A stretch of DNA of 64,000 bases, taken from Anaerolineales bacterium UBA5797. GTDB taxonomy: Bacteria; Chloroflexota; Anaerolineae; Anaerolineales; Villigracilaceae. The position numbers and the translations under genes were made by a program. The stretch is taken from the NCBI GenBank assembly GCA_002418205.1, contig DIDP01000031.1, positions 11,849-75,848 of the forward strand, written 5' to 3'. How positions within the stretch are numbered: the first letter of the stretch is position 1; each line of letters opens with the position of its first letter. The notes under the pieces are model-generated. The model had not been told where the DNA came from and made no database searches. It was given only the letters and a program-made list of their open reading frames with translations. Below, piece by piece: positions 43,048 through 52,400 of the stretch.

Positions 43048-43072
43048 CAGGGACTCGGTGTCCCTGTTTTTA
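43048..43072 (+). terminator. Intrinsic terminator inside the sensory cluster
   Basis: CAGGGAC TCGGT GTCCCTG followed by TTTTTAAG. It separates the DUF4388-GTPase-hydrolase-V4R unit from the downstream genes. Nine bases later TGGAATAAT (43081-43089) is an extended -10 candidate 11 bases before the next ATG, which has no ribosome-binding site. Confidence 0.75.
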
Positions 43073-43100
43073 AGATTTTGTGGAATAATTACAGTCTGAT

Positions 43101-44375
43101 ATGTATAAGATCATTCTCCAGGCGCCAAAGCTTATCACCCCTTTTAATGAACCCGCACGTGACCTGCGAATCCAGAATCAACCCCTTTGGCTGCACCAAC
43201 GGAACATTCTTGCCCCCTACACCACAAAGGAGAAGGAACTTAAACCCAAAGAGCATCTGCCCACAGATCGCGAGGAGATGCTCGTCTATCGCGACAATCT
43301 CTTCTTCGATGAGGAATATTTCACGGCGTTCATCAAGGCCGCACGCAAAAAAGGGCGGGCGGTCCGGGCGGCATTTTCTGCAGAGGACCCTGCCTTCAAG
43401 GAACACGCGTTGCCGCTTGCCACATCCTATACCCCTGCGGGGAATTTATATCTTGCCGACCTTTGGTATTATCCCCGCGGACCAGTCGCGGATGTGGAAC
43501 CTTTGCTGATCGATCTCGAGCCGCGTGAGATGGGGTATTACCACGTTCCCACTTACATGGCAGACCAAAGCGGCGACTTGACCTTTCAGGTACCATTGCG
43601 CACCCTGATCGCCATTGATTCATGGGTCCACATTTTCATCGCTGACATCGTGTTCGGCCTGTTCTCACGGGGGGCCCGTTTTGAGAAGCGTATCAATGAA
43701 GATCTGGGTTTCAAGCTCGGTTTTCTTGCCAGGGCATTGTACGAGGGGAAACAGCTTCTTGAGTGCTCGGCAGTGGTCAAGGTCGGCAGGAACTGCGTGA
43801 TCAATCCAAGCGCGGTCATTTACGGACCCACCACGATCGGCGATAATGTGCACATCGATGCCGGGACGGTGATCGATAACTGCATCATCGGGAACAACGT
43901 GAACATATCGCAGGATGTGCAATTGATGCTGTCGGTTGTGGGGGACGGAGCGTTCCTTCCCTTTCGCGCCGCGTTGTTCATGACGACCGTGATGGAAAAC
44001 AGCATGATCGCACAGAACACCTGCTTGCAGATGTGCGTTGTCGGACGCAATACCTTTATCGGCGCCGGGTCCACTTTCACAGATTACAACCTCGTCCCGG
44101 CTCCGATCCGCGCCTTGGATGGGAACAACGAACTCAGCCTTTCGAATCGCCCCGTGATCGGGAGCGCGGTGGGGCATAACTGCCGGCTCGGTTCGGGAAT
44201 GATCGTATACCCCGCCCGCACGATCGAATCGGACGTTGTGCTGGTTGCATCGAAGGACAGGCGTGTGATAGATAAAAGCATCCGTTATGATGATAGCGAT
44301 CATCACAAATTCAAGTTCTCCGGCCTGCACCAGCGTCTATACGGACCCAAAAAACCAGAACTGGAATCATGGTAA
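43101..44375 (+). CDS. Left-handed beta-helix (hexapeptide) protein
   Basis: 424 residues. Residues about 230-380 show hexapeptide repeats (VVKVGRNCVINPSAVIYGPTT onward, with isoleucine/valine every six residues) of the left-handed parallel beta-helix found in acyl- and nucleotidyl-transferases. The N-terminal 200 residues are not typical of GlmU-type pyrophosphorylases and I do not recognise them. It may be an acyltransferase or a scaffold. There is no Shine-Dalgarno, consistent with the near-leaderless promoter proposed. Three bases before the AAR-like gene. Confidence 0.7.
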   Translation: MYKIILQAPKLITPFNEPARDLRIQNQPLWLHQRNILAPYTTKEKELKPKEHLPTDREEMLVYRDNLFFDEEYFTAFIKAARKKGRAVRAAFSAEDPAFKEHALPLATSYTPAGNLYLADLWYYPRGPVADVEPLLIDLEPREMGYYHVPTYMADQSGDLTFQVPLRTLIAIDSWVHIFIADIVFGLFSRGARFEKRINEDLGFKLGFLARALYEGKQLLECSAVVKVGRNCVINPSAVIYGPTTIGDNVHIDAGTVIDNCIIGNNVNISQDVQLMLSVVGDGAFLPFRAALFMTTVMENSMIAQNTCLQMCVVGRNTFIGAGSTFTDYNLVPAPIRALDGNNELSLSNRPVIGSAVGHNCRLGSGMIVYPARTIESDVVLVASKDRRVIDKSIRYDDSDHHKFKFSGLHQRLYGPKKPELESW

Positions 44376-44378
44376 TCC

Positions 44379-45479
44379 GTGGACACTTTTGCCTTCATCA
44401 TTCATCCCATCGATCCAAAACGGGATGTCAGCCGGAAATTTCCCCTCCTGGGGCGCGTGTTAAGTGAGCGGCAGATAGACTTTTTCTCGACCTTCTTTCC
44501 ACCCGTCTATATTTCCGAGATCGAGGGGATCACCTCCCAGGCGACTGGCAAGCAGATCAAGGGCTGGTTCGTTGCCTGTCCATATACGCCAAGAAGGATG
44601 ATGGAATTACCGGAAGGCATGGTCTATCGCAAGATCGTTCAGACCGGGCATCTGGCGGAAAAATTGGGCGCGCAGATCCTGGGATTGGGCGCATTTACTT
44701 CCGTAATTGGCGATGCAGGCATTACAATTGCAAGTGCGCTGGATGTTCCCGTGACCACAGGAGATTCGTACACCGTCATGGTCGCGGTGGATGCCATCCG
44801 GGAGGCGGCATGCGCCATGGACATTCCACTCGGAGGCGCCACTGCCGCGGTGGTTGGTGCCACAGGCGCGATCGGGCAGGTCTGCGCGGAGTTGCTCGCC
44901 GACGACGTGGAGCGCCTCTATCTGATCGGTCGGAGACGGGATGCGCTCGAAGAATTGCGCGACAGGCTCAGGGTCCGGGCGAGAAGCGAGTTGATCGTCA
45001 GCACGAAAATGGATGTTCTGAAGGAGGCGCAGCTCATCCTGACGGTGACAAGTTCCATCCATGATGTGATCCGCCCGGAAAACCTGTTGCCGGGCAGTGT
45101 GGTTTGCGATGTTGCCCGCCCCCGTGATGTTTCTGCAATGGTGGCGGCTGTCAGAGATGATATATTAGTGATTGACGGTGGAATGGTGGATGTGCCAGGC
45201 TCCGTTGATTTCCACTTTAACTTTGGATTTCCGCCCGGGAAGGCGTATGCCTGTATGGCGGAGACGATTGCGCTGGCTTTGGAGGGCAGGTTCGAGGACT
45301 ATACACTTGGCAAGCACCTCAACCGTCAGCGTGTGGAAGAGATCGATGCAATTGCAGGGAAGCACGGTTTTCGCTTGAGCGGATTCCGTTCGTTTGAACG
45401 GGAAGTCTCACCCCGGCAAATTGAAACAGTGCGTCGCAATGCGAAGAATGCGCGGCTTGCTTCCATGGCGCACAGGTAA
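44379..45479 (+). CDS. Acyl-ACP reductase (AAR)-like dehydrogenase
   Basis: 366 residues, GTG start at 44379. It closely follows the pattern of cyanobacterial long-chain acyl-ACP reductase: a first domain ending GLGAFTSVIGDAG, then the Rossmann domain GATGAIGQVCAELL, a DGG motif in VIDGGMVDVPG, and the conserved Cys-Met-Ala-Glu segment ACMAETIALALEGR with Cys292, the position of the acyl-enzyme cysteine in AAR. It may reduce an acyl thioester to an aldehyde with NADPH. Aldehyde-deformylating oxygenase, its usual partner, is absent here. Confidence 0.75.
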   Translation: MDTFAFIIHPIDPKRDVSRKFPLLGRVLSERQIDFFSTFFPPVYISEIEGITSQATGKQIKGWFVACPYTPRRMMELPEGMVYRKIVQTGHLAEKLGAQILGLGAFTSVIGDAGITIASALDVPVTTGDSYTVMVAVDAIREAACAMDIPLGGATAAVVGATGAIGQVCAELLADDVERLYLIGRRRDALEELRDRLRVRARSELIVSTKMDVLKEAQLILTVTSSIHDVIRPENLLPGSVVCDVARPRDVSAMVAAVRDDILVIDGGMVDVPGSVDFHFNFGFPPGKAYACMAETIALALEGRFEDYTLGKHLNRQRVEEIDAIAGKHGFRLSGFRSFEREVSPRQIETVRRNAKNARLASMAHR

Positions 45480-45492
45480 CATCGGAGGTTGT

Positions 45493-46395
45493 ATGGGAAA
45501 ATCACGATTGTTAATTGTGGAAGACGATGTCGACATCAGCAACATGCTTAAGATCTATTTCAGCGGCATGGACTTCGATGTCGATGTGGCTGTGCGCGGT
45601 TCGGATGCGCTGGAAAAGACCAAACAGGTTCTGCCGCATCTGATAGTGCTCGATATCATGCTGCCTGATATTGACGGCTATGAGGTCTGCCGCACGCTGC
45701 GGACCAACATGCGCACCAGTCATATCCCTGTGATCTTTCTTACCCAGAAGGACGAACGCAGTGATAAATTGCAGGGACTGGAGTTGGGCGCGGACGATTA
45801 TATCACCAAGCCCTTCGACATCGAGGAACTGAAATTGCGCGTGCAGGGCGCGATCAGACGTGCCGAGCGAGAAAGTCTGACCGATCCCCGTTCCGGACTC
45901 CCCGCAGGACGCCTGATCGAAGAACAACTGCGCCGCATCATTCGGGAGAAGGACTGGGCGCTGCTCGACGCGCGGATCAACAGCTTTGAACCGTTCAAGG
46001 ATGTCTATGGTTTTGTGGCTGGAGACGATGTCCTGCGCTTTACCGCCATGCTGATCGGCGAGATCGTGGATGAACTTGGCACGCCCTCCGATTTCATCGG
46101 TCATGCCGGCGGCGATAACTTCGTCATTATCACAACTTATGACAAGGCTGCTCCCATCAAGGCGCGTCTCAAGGAGCGTTTTGATGAGGAGGTGCAGACG
46201 CATTACAACTTCATGGACCGTCAGCAGGGATACGTGCAGGCTCCCGTGGCAGACGGATCGACCCGGAGGGTTCCGTTCATGACGATGGCGGTCGGGGTCG
46301 TATCGCCCAATGAACAATCGTTCGCCGACATTCGTGAGATCACCGAACTTGCGGCAGAAGCCCGCCGGCAGGATGCCGCCTCGGCTGGCGGATAA
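45493..46395 (+). CDS. Response regulator with degenerate GGDEF domain
   Basis: 300 residues: receiver domain with phospho-acceptor D54 (LIVLDIMLPD) and conserved lysine (ITKPF), then a diguanylate-cyclase-like domain (GLPAGRLIEEQL ... YGFVAGDDVLRF). The active-site signature reads GGDNF, with Asn in place of the catalytic Glu, and there is no RxxD inhibitory site, so it is probably inactive and may bind nucleotide or protein instead. GGAGG before the ATG. Fifteen bases before the giant kinase. Confidence 0.88.
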   Translation: MGKSRLLIVEDDVDISNMLKIYFSGMDFDVDVAVRGSDALEKTKQVLPHLIVLDIMLPDIDGYEVCRTLRTNMRTSHIPVIFLTQKDERSDKLQGLELGADDYITKPFDIEELKLRVQGAIRRAERESLTDPRSGLPAGRLIEEQLRRIIREKDWALLDARINSFEPFKDVYGFVAGDDVLRFTAMLIGEIVDELGTPSDFIGHAGGDNFVIITTYDKAAPIKARLKERFDEEVQTHYNFMDRQQGYVQAPVADGSTRRVPFMTMAVGVVSPNEQSFADIREITELAAEARRQDAASAGG

Positions 46396-46409
46396 GGTGT
46401 ACGTCGAGG

Positions 46410-49400
46410 ATGTTTGCCGGGCAGGAAGTCGGCCTTTGGTTGGTTGGACTGGCATTGGTATTGATTTCATTACCGGTGCTGGTCGTTGCCGCGTTTCGCA
46501 AAAATCCCGGCAGCCCGTTCCTTCCTGCGCAAGCTGAATCCTCCGTTATTTTCCCTGTTTCATCAAACGACAATAAAGAAGCCATATTGATCGTCCGGTC
46601 CGGCGGAAGGGTTGAGTACATTAACGCCCTGGCGCGGGAGTGGTTTGGTTTACGCCCCGAGGAGCCATCTGATCTCGAACGGTTGCTCCGGCGGGCGCGC
46701 CCTGCCGATGAATTCCTCGATCTCTGCGCGCACCCGGGGCAGAAGCGCCTGTCGGTGGGTGGGCGTCTTGTGGAGATCAGCTCGTACCAGGTGCCAGGAC
46801 CTTACCTCCTCATGCTGTTGGTCATGCGCAGCGTGGAATTCTCAAAGAACATCGCGGAAGCCGGTGGCGATTCCTCCATATTGCAGTTGTTGACCGAATT
46901 TGGCAGGGACATTTCGTCGAGCCTCGAGTTGCAGGATGTATTGCGCGCGATCCTCTTGAACGTGTCGCACCTGGTTCCGGCAGACATGCTCGAGGTCAAG
47001 ATCTGGGACGCCGCGTCAAAGACGTTGCAGGCTTATATCCTGGAGGCATCCGGCGGTTCAAAGATCCAGCGTGTCACGCGCTCCCAGTTCGGGGCTTTGA
47101 CGGATCAACTCATGAACAATGAGGAACCTGTCCTGATTTCAGATGTCCAGGGATCCTCGCCTTCGGCACCTGAATTGAACGGCGGTTCCCCGGTTCAATC
47201 TTATATTGGATTACCTCTCATCGCGGATGGAGAATTGCTTGGCACTCTCGAGGCGGGCAACCTTTCATCGGATATGTTTGGACAGCAGGATCTCGATCTG
47301 ATCCAACTTGTCCTCCCGCAGATTGCTTTCAATCTGCGGAACGCAATGCGTTATGAAGAGGAACAGACCCGCATCTCTGAGTTGAGCGGACTCGCCAGTC
47401 TTTCTCAGGCTTTCGGCGCTTCACAGGATTACACCAATCTGATCGGACGTCTGTTGGATAGTGTCAAACCGCTTTTCTCCGTGGAGATCCTTGGGTTTCT
47501 TCTTTACGACGATGGCAAGCGGACTCTGGAGGCGCAGGCTCCCTTCCATGGATTGCCAACTCATATCGTAGAGATATACCGGACGACAATTCAGGCAGAC
47601 AGCCCGGCGGAAAATCTTCTCGATGAAAAACGATTGATCGTCACGCGTAATGCGGCAAATGATCCGGTCTGGCAGGAACTTGGATTACAGACCCTTGCAC
47701 AAGCCGCCAGTCTGCGTGAATCGGTCCTTGCCCCCCTGGTATCAGGCGGGCGCCTGATCGGCTACTTCCAACTTTCAAACCATAAACAATCCCCGGCGGA
47801 ATTTTCAGACTCCGAATTGCGTTTGATGGAAACGGTGGCGAGCCAGGCCGCCGGGATCATCGAAAACTCAGTGACGGTCGAGCAGATGCGCCAGCGCGCG
47901 ATGCGTTCGGATGCCCTGCGCCGTATCGCCAGTCTGGCGGCATCCACAGCCACTGTCGACGAGATCCTGCGTTTCTCCGTCAAGGAACTTGCGCGATTAT
48001 TCCAGAGCGATCTTGCCGCGGTATTCTTATATGATGAGCAGGTCGGAGAACTGCGCCTGCATGCTGACTCTGTGGTTGGCGCATCGGAGGATGCGGTCAA
48101 TGACCTTCATCGTTTAAATGTGGATGCGGCTCAGTATCGCCTGACTGTTTCGGGAAGCCGTAAACCATTCATCTCCGGTCGCCTCAGTTCGGACCGGCGG
48201 GTTTTGCCCGGATATCGCCCGCTGGTAACCAACCTCCAGGTCGAATCTGCGCTTGTCGTTCCCCTGACCACTCGCGCTCGAAGCCTCGGCGAACTCATGT
48301 TGGGGAGTCGCAAGGCCGAATTCTTCAATGATTACGATTTGCAGATCATCTCCACGGTTGCGGGGCAACTGGCTTCAGCCATCGATGAAAATTCACGAAC
48401 GCATCTCACAGATGAGAATCTGCGCAGGCGCGTTGACCAGCTTACCTCCGTTGCCCGCGTGACTCGCGAGTTAAACACCATGACGGACCTGCGGACCCTT
48501 CTGGAGGTTGTGCGCGATGAAAGCCTGCGGACGACCCAGGCTGATTGTGGGACGATCCTGCTCTTCGATTTGAACGCTTCATCCGACCCGCCGCCTGTTT
48601 CCCTTTCCCTGGGCTGTCCTCTCCCCGAAACCTTTTCATCGCTCGAGTTGGAATCGATCAACACCGGTGATCCGCAACTGGTTACGGACATTACAAAATC
48701 AGAGGAACATCCCGTCCACGACAAAGTTCGTTCGGTCATGATCGTCCCGATCATCAACCACGGGAAGACAGCCGGTCTGATCCATTTACACTCGGAACGG
48801 AACGACCACTTCGACCAAGCCTCCCTCGATGTGATCCAGACCCTTGCGGCGCAGGCCGCGGTTGCGATCACGAACGTTCAACGATATCAGGAACAGACTC
48901 AACGATCGCAGCTTCTCCGCCGCCGCGCGGAAACGCTGTCGAAGCTGACCGAGACCAGCAGCCTGCTGAACTTCGAACAGCCTCTGGACCAGTTGCTTCG
49001 TAACATTGCCAACGGTATACGCGAATCCACACCGTTCGACGCGGTGCTGATCAGTGTATATGAAAAAGATACCGGTCTTTTGAGACGCGTGACCGGTGTT
49101 GGCTTTTCACAAGAGACATTGATGGAACTGCTCTCCCGCAAACAGCCGCTTGCGAGCCTCCAGCAGATGTTAAAGCCTCAATTCAAGATCAGTCGCTCCT
49201 ATTTCATCCCCGTGGATGAAGCGCCGATCATCCCCGCCGATGTTCACATGGTCACCTTGCAGGCGGATGAGCGCGCTCCCAAGACTCCCAACTCGTGGGA
49301 CCCCGATGACACACTTGTGACCCTTTTGGAGGATGATGAAGGCAATCCACTGGGTCTCATCAGTGTGGATACCCCGCGGGATGGCATGCGGCCAGACCGC

Positions 49401-52400
49401 GCCGCCATCGAAACCCTTGAAATCTTTGCAGCGCAAGCCTCGCTGGCTGTCATGAGCCATTCCCGGTTCATGGATTTGCATACCCAGGTCACTTCGCTCA
49501 AGGCAGGGATTGAGCGTCAGCAGCGGTTGCTCACGGTCACACAAAACGATCTGCCCGTACTGTTGCGCAAGGATCTCGATCAGACCATTGCGATACAGAA
49601 CCTTGACCAGCGCGCGCAGCGCGTGCGCGCCGGGCTGGCAATCACGGAGTCGGTCAGCCGCCAGTTGGATGCTTCGTCCGCCCTGCAGGCATTGGGGCGC
49701 GAGACGCTGACTCAACTGGGCATGTCGGTTGCCATCATCGCAGAAATGGCGAACGAGGGACCGCGTCTCATGCACGTATTGGGGAGTGTGCCGCGCGCGA
49801 CCAACCCTGAGGCGCTGTTTGGGCAACGGAATCCGCTTCGGGCTTGTTTACAGACCGGCGAAGCCATCCTGATCTCAAGCCTGGACGAAAATCTGGAATG
49901 GCGCGAGACGCCTTTGTTGACCGCGTTGCGAGCCAAATCCCTTGTATGTCTGCCGATCAAGATCGATAAACATACGGTTGCGGCGATGATGGCGGTCAGC
50001 CCTGAGCCGATGCCGTCCTTCACGAGCGAAGATCTCCAGGTCTATCATCAAATATCACGCCAGACATCCGTGATCCTGCAGAACATCTCATTGCTTAACG
50101 AGACCCGCCGGCGCTTGCAGGAGGTGAACCTCCTGCTTGATTTCAGCCGCCAGTTGCGCGGCCTCGATTCAGACCGCATCGTCAGATCCCTGCTGGAAAG
50201 CGCCCGCCGCGCGCTGAGTTCCGCACATGCCGGTGTGGTGCTGATCTGGGATGAGCATTCCGCTCAATTGATGCCCACCGCTGTATCGGGTTACGCGGAC
50301 AATGAAGCAATGAGGCGCATTGGATATCATATCGGCGAGTCCCTGCCGGGACAGGCTTTCGAGGCGAATCGCCCCTTGCGCGTGGATGAGGTCCAGTTTA
50401 CGCGCGATTATACGTTCTCGACGGAGGGTCAGTTACTGTATCGTCAGGCAACGGGTGGCCGCCTGCCCGTCTCCAGCATGTTGGTCCCCATTTACTCGGG
50501 CGATCAAAAGATCGGTGTTCTGGTTCTGGATAATTTCAACACGCCTGCCGCGTTCAGGGAGGAGGATGAGACTCTGCTCCTTTCGCTCGCCCAACAGGTT
50601 GGTTTGTCCCTGCAAAATGTGCGTCTTGTGCGCACCACTCAGGAACGTGCGGAACAACTTGAAGCGTTGACAGACGCGTCATCGAAGCTCACCTCCAGCC
50701 TGAAGAGCGACGAACTGGTCACTTCACTTCTCGATCAGCTTGGACCGGTGATCCCATATGACACCGCCACGTTATGGCTCCGTGAACGGGATCGTCTTAC
50801 GGTTGCCGCGGCGCGTGGTTTCCCTGATACCGAGAAACGACTGGGTCTGACATTGGCGGTGGAGGATAGTGCCCTGTTCAAGGAAATGATCCGGACCGGA
50901 CAGGGGATCCTGGTGGGGGATATCCGGCAGGATGCCCGCTTCCCTGTTCTGGAGGCGCCGCGCCTCTCCTGGCTTGGTCTGCCGCTTATATCAAAGCGTG
51001 AAGTGATCGGTGTGCTCGCGCTCGAGAAATGGCAGGCATATTTCTATACCCGTGAGCATGTGCAGGTTGGCACAACGTTTGCCAGCCAGGCTGCAGTCTC
51101 ATTGGAGAATGCACGCTTGTTCGAGGAAAGCCTCAACCGTGCAACCGAATTGGATGAACGCTCGCAACGTCTGGCTCTCCTCAATCGCTTCTCGTCTGCC
51201 CTCAGCGGCTTGCTCGAAGAAGAGAAGATCCTGCAACTTGGCGCCCAGGAACTTCAGGATGCCCTGAATGCGCCTCGTGTTTCTGTGGTGACCTTCGACC
51301 GCTCCAGGGTGGTTTGGAGGTATTCCACCCCGAAGCCCAATGCCAATTTGCCTCAGAACCTCCCCGACGCTCCGATCTTTGCCCGATTAAAGGAATCCCT
51401 CGGTGTATTCGCGACGGATGCTGTCAATTCAGAATCGGATCTCACGCCTCTGCGAAAGTTTCTGGGTGAGGGGACGCGGTCGCTCCTGATCCTGCCGCTT
51501 GCCAGCGGTGCGAACCTGCGGGCATTGATATTCATCCACCAGGGAGAATCGGTGAGGTTCAATCTTGCGGAGATCGAACTTGCGCGCACATTGACGAACC
51601 AGGCATCCATTGCGCTGGAAAACGCACGGTTGTATCAGTCCACTCTATCGACTGCCGAACGATTCTCGATCCTCAACCAGGCAAGTTCCCAGGTCGGGGC
51701 GAGCCTCGATCCCGAGCAGATCTATGTCGCGGTCCATAACGCCGCGAAGAGATTGATGACGGTGGAATCTTTCGTGATCAGTCTGTTGGATGAGGAAACG
51801 AACGAGATCGAAGGCGTCTATCTCGTGGACGATGACAAACGTTCCCCCAGTGCCCGCATCCCGCGTGACCAGGGGCTGAGCGGCCGCGTAATTGCCTCCG
51901 GTGAACCCCTGTTGTTGCACGGCGCCGAAACCGTTGATAGGATGGGAGGCGTCACATATGGCAAGCCCGATACGCCTCTTTCGATCCTTGCGGTCCCGAT
52001 GATCCTGGGCGGCAGGACGATCGGCATGCTCTCCGCTCAAAGTTACCACCCAAACGTGTACACCGAAGATGACCTGCAGATCCTGAGCACACTCGCCAAC
52101 CAGGCTGTGGTGGCGATCCAAAACGGACGCCTGTTCAATGAGACCCAGCGTCTTGCCCAGGAACTTGAGCAGCGCGTCATCGAACGTACTGCCCAGTTGC
52201 AGCGGGAACAGCAGAATACAGAGACGCTCCTGCGCATTCTGACGGAAGTCTCCTCCAGCCTTGACCTGGACCGCGCTCTCAACCGCACGCTGGCGCTGCT
52301 CAACGATGCCATTGGCGCGGAACAGGGCACGATCATGCTGCGCGGCGCCGATGACAACATGCTGCATTATCGGGCGGGTTACGGTTACCTTTCGGACAAG

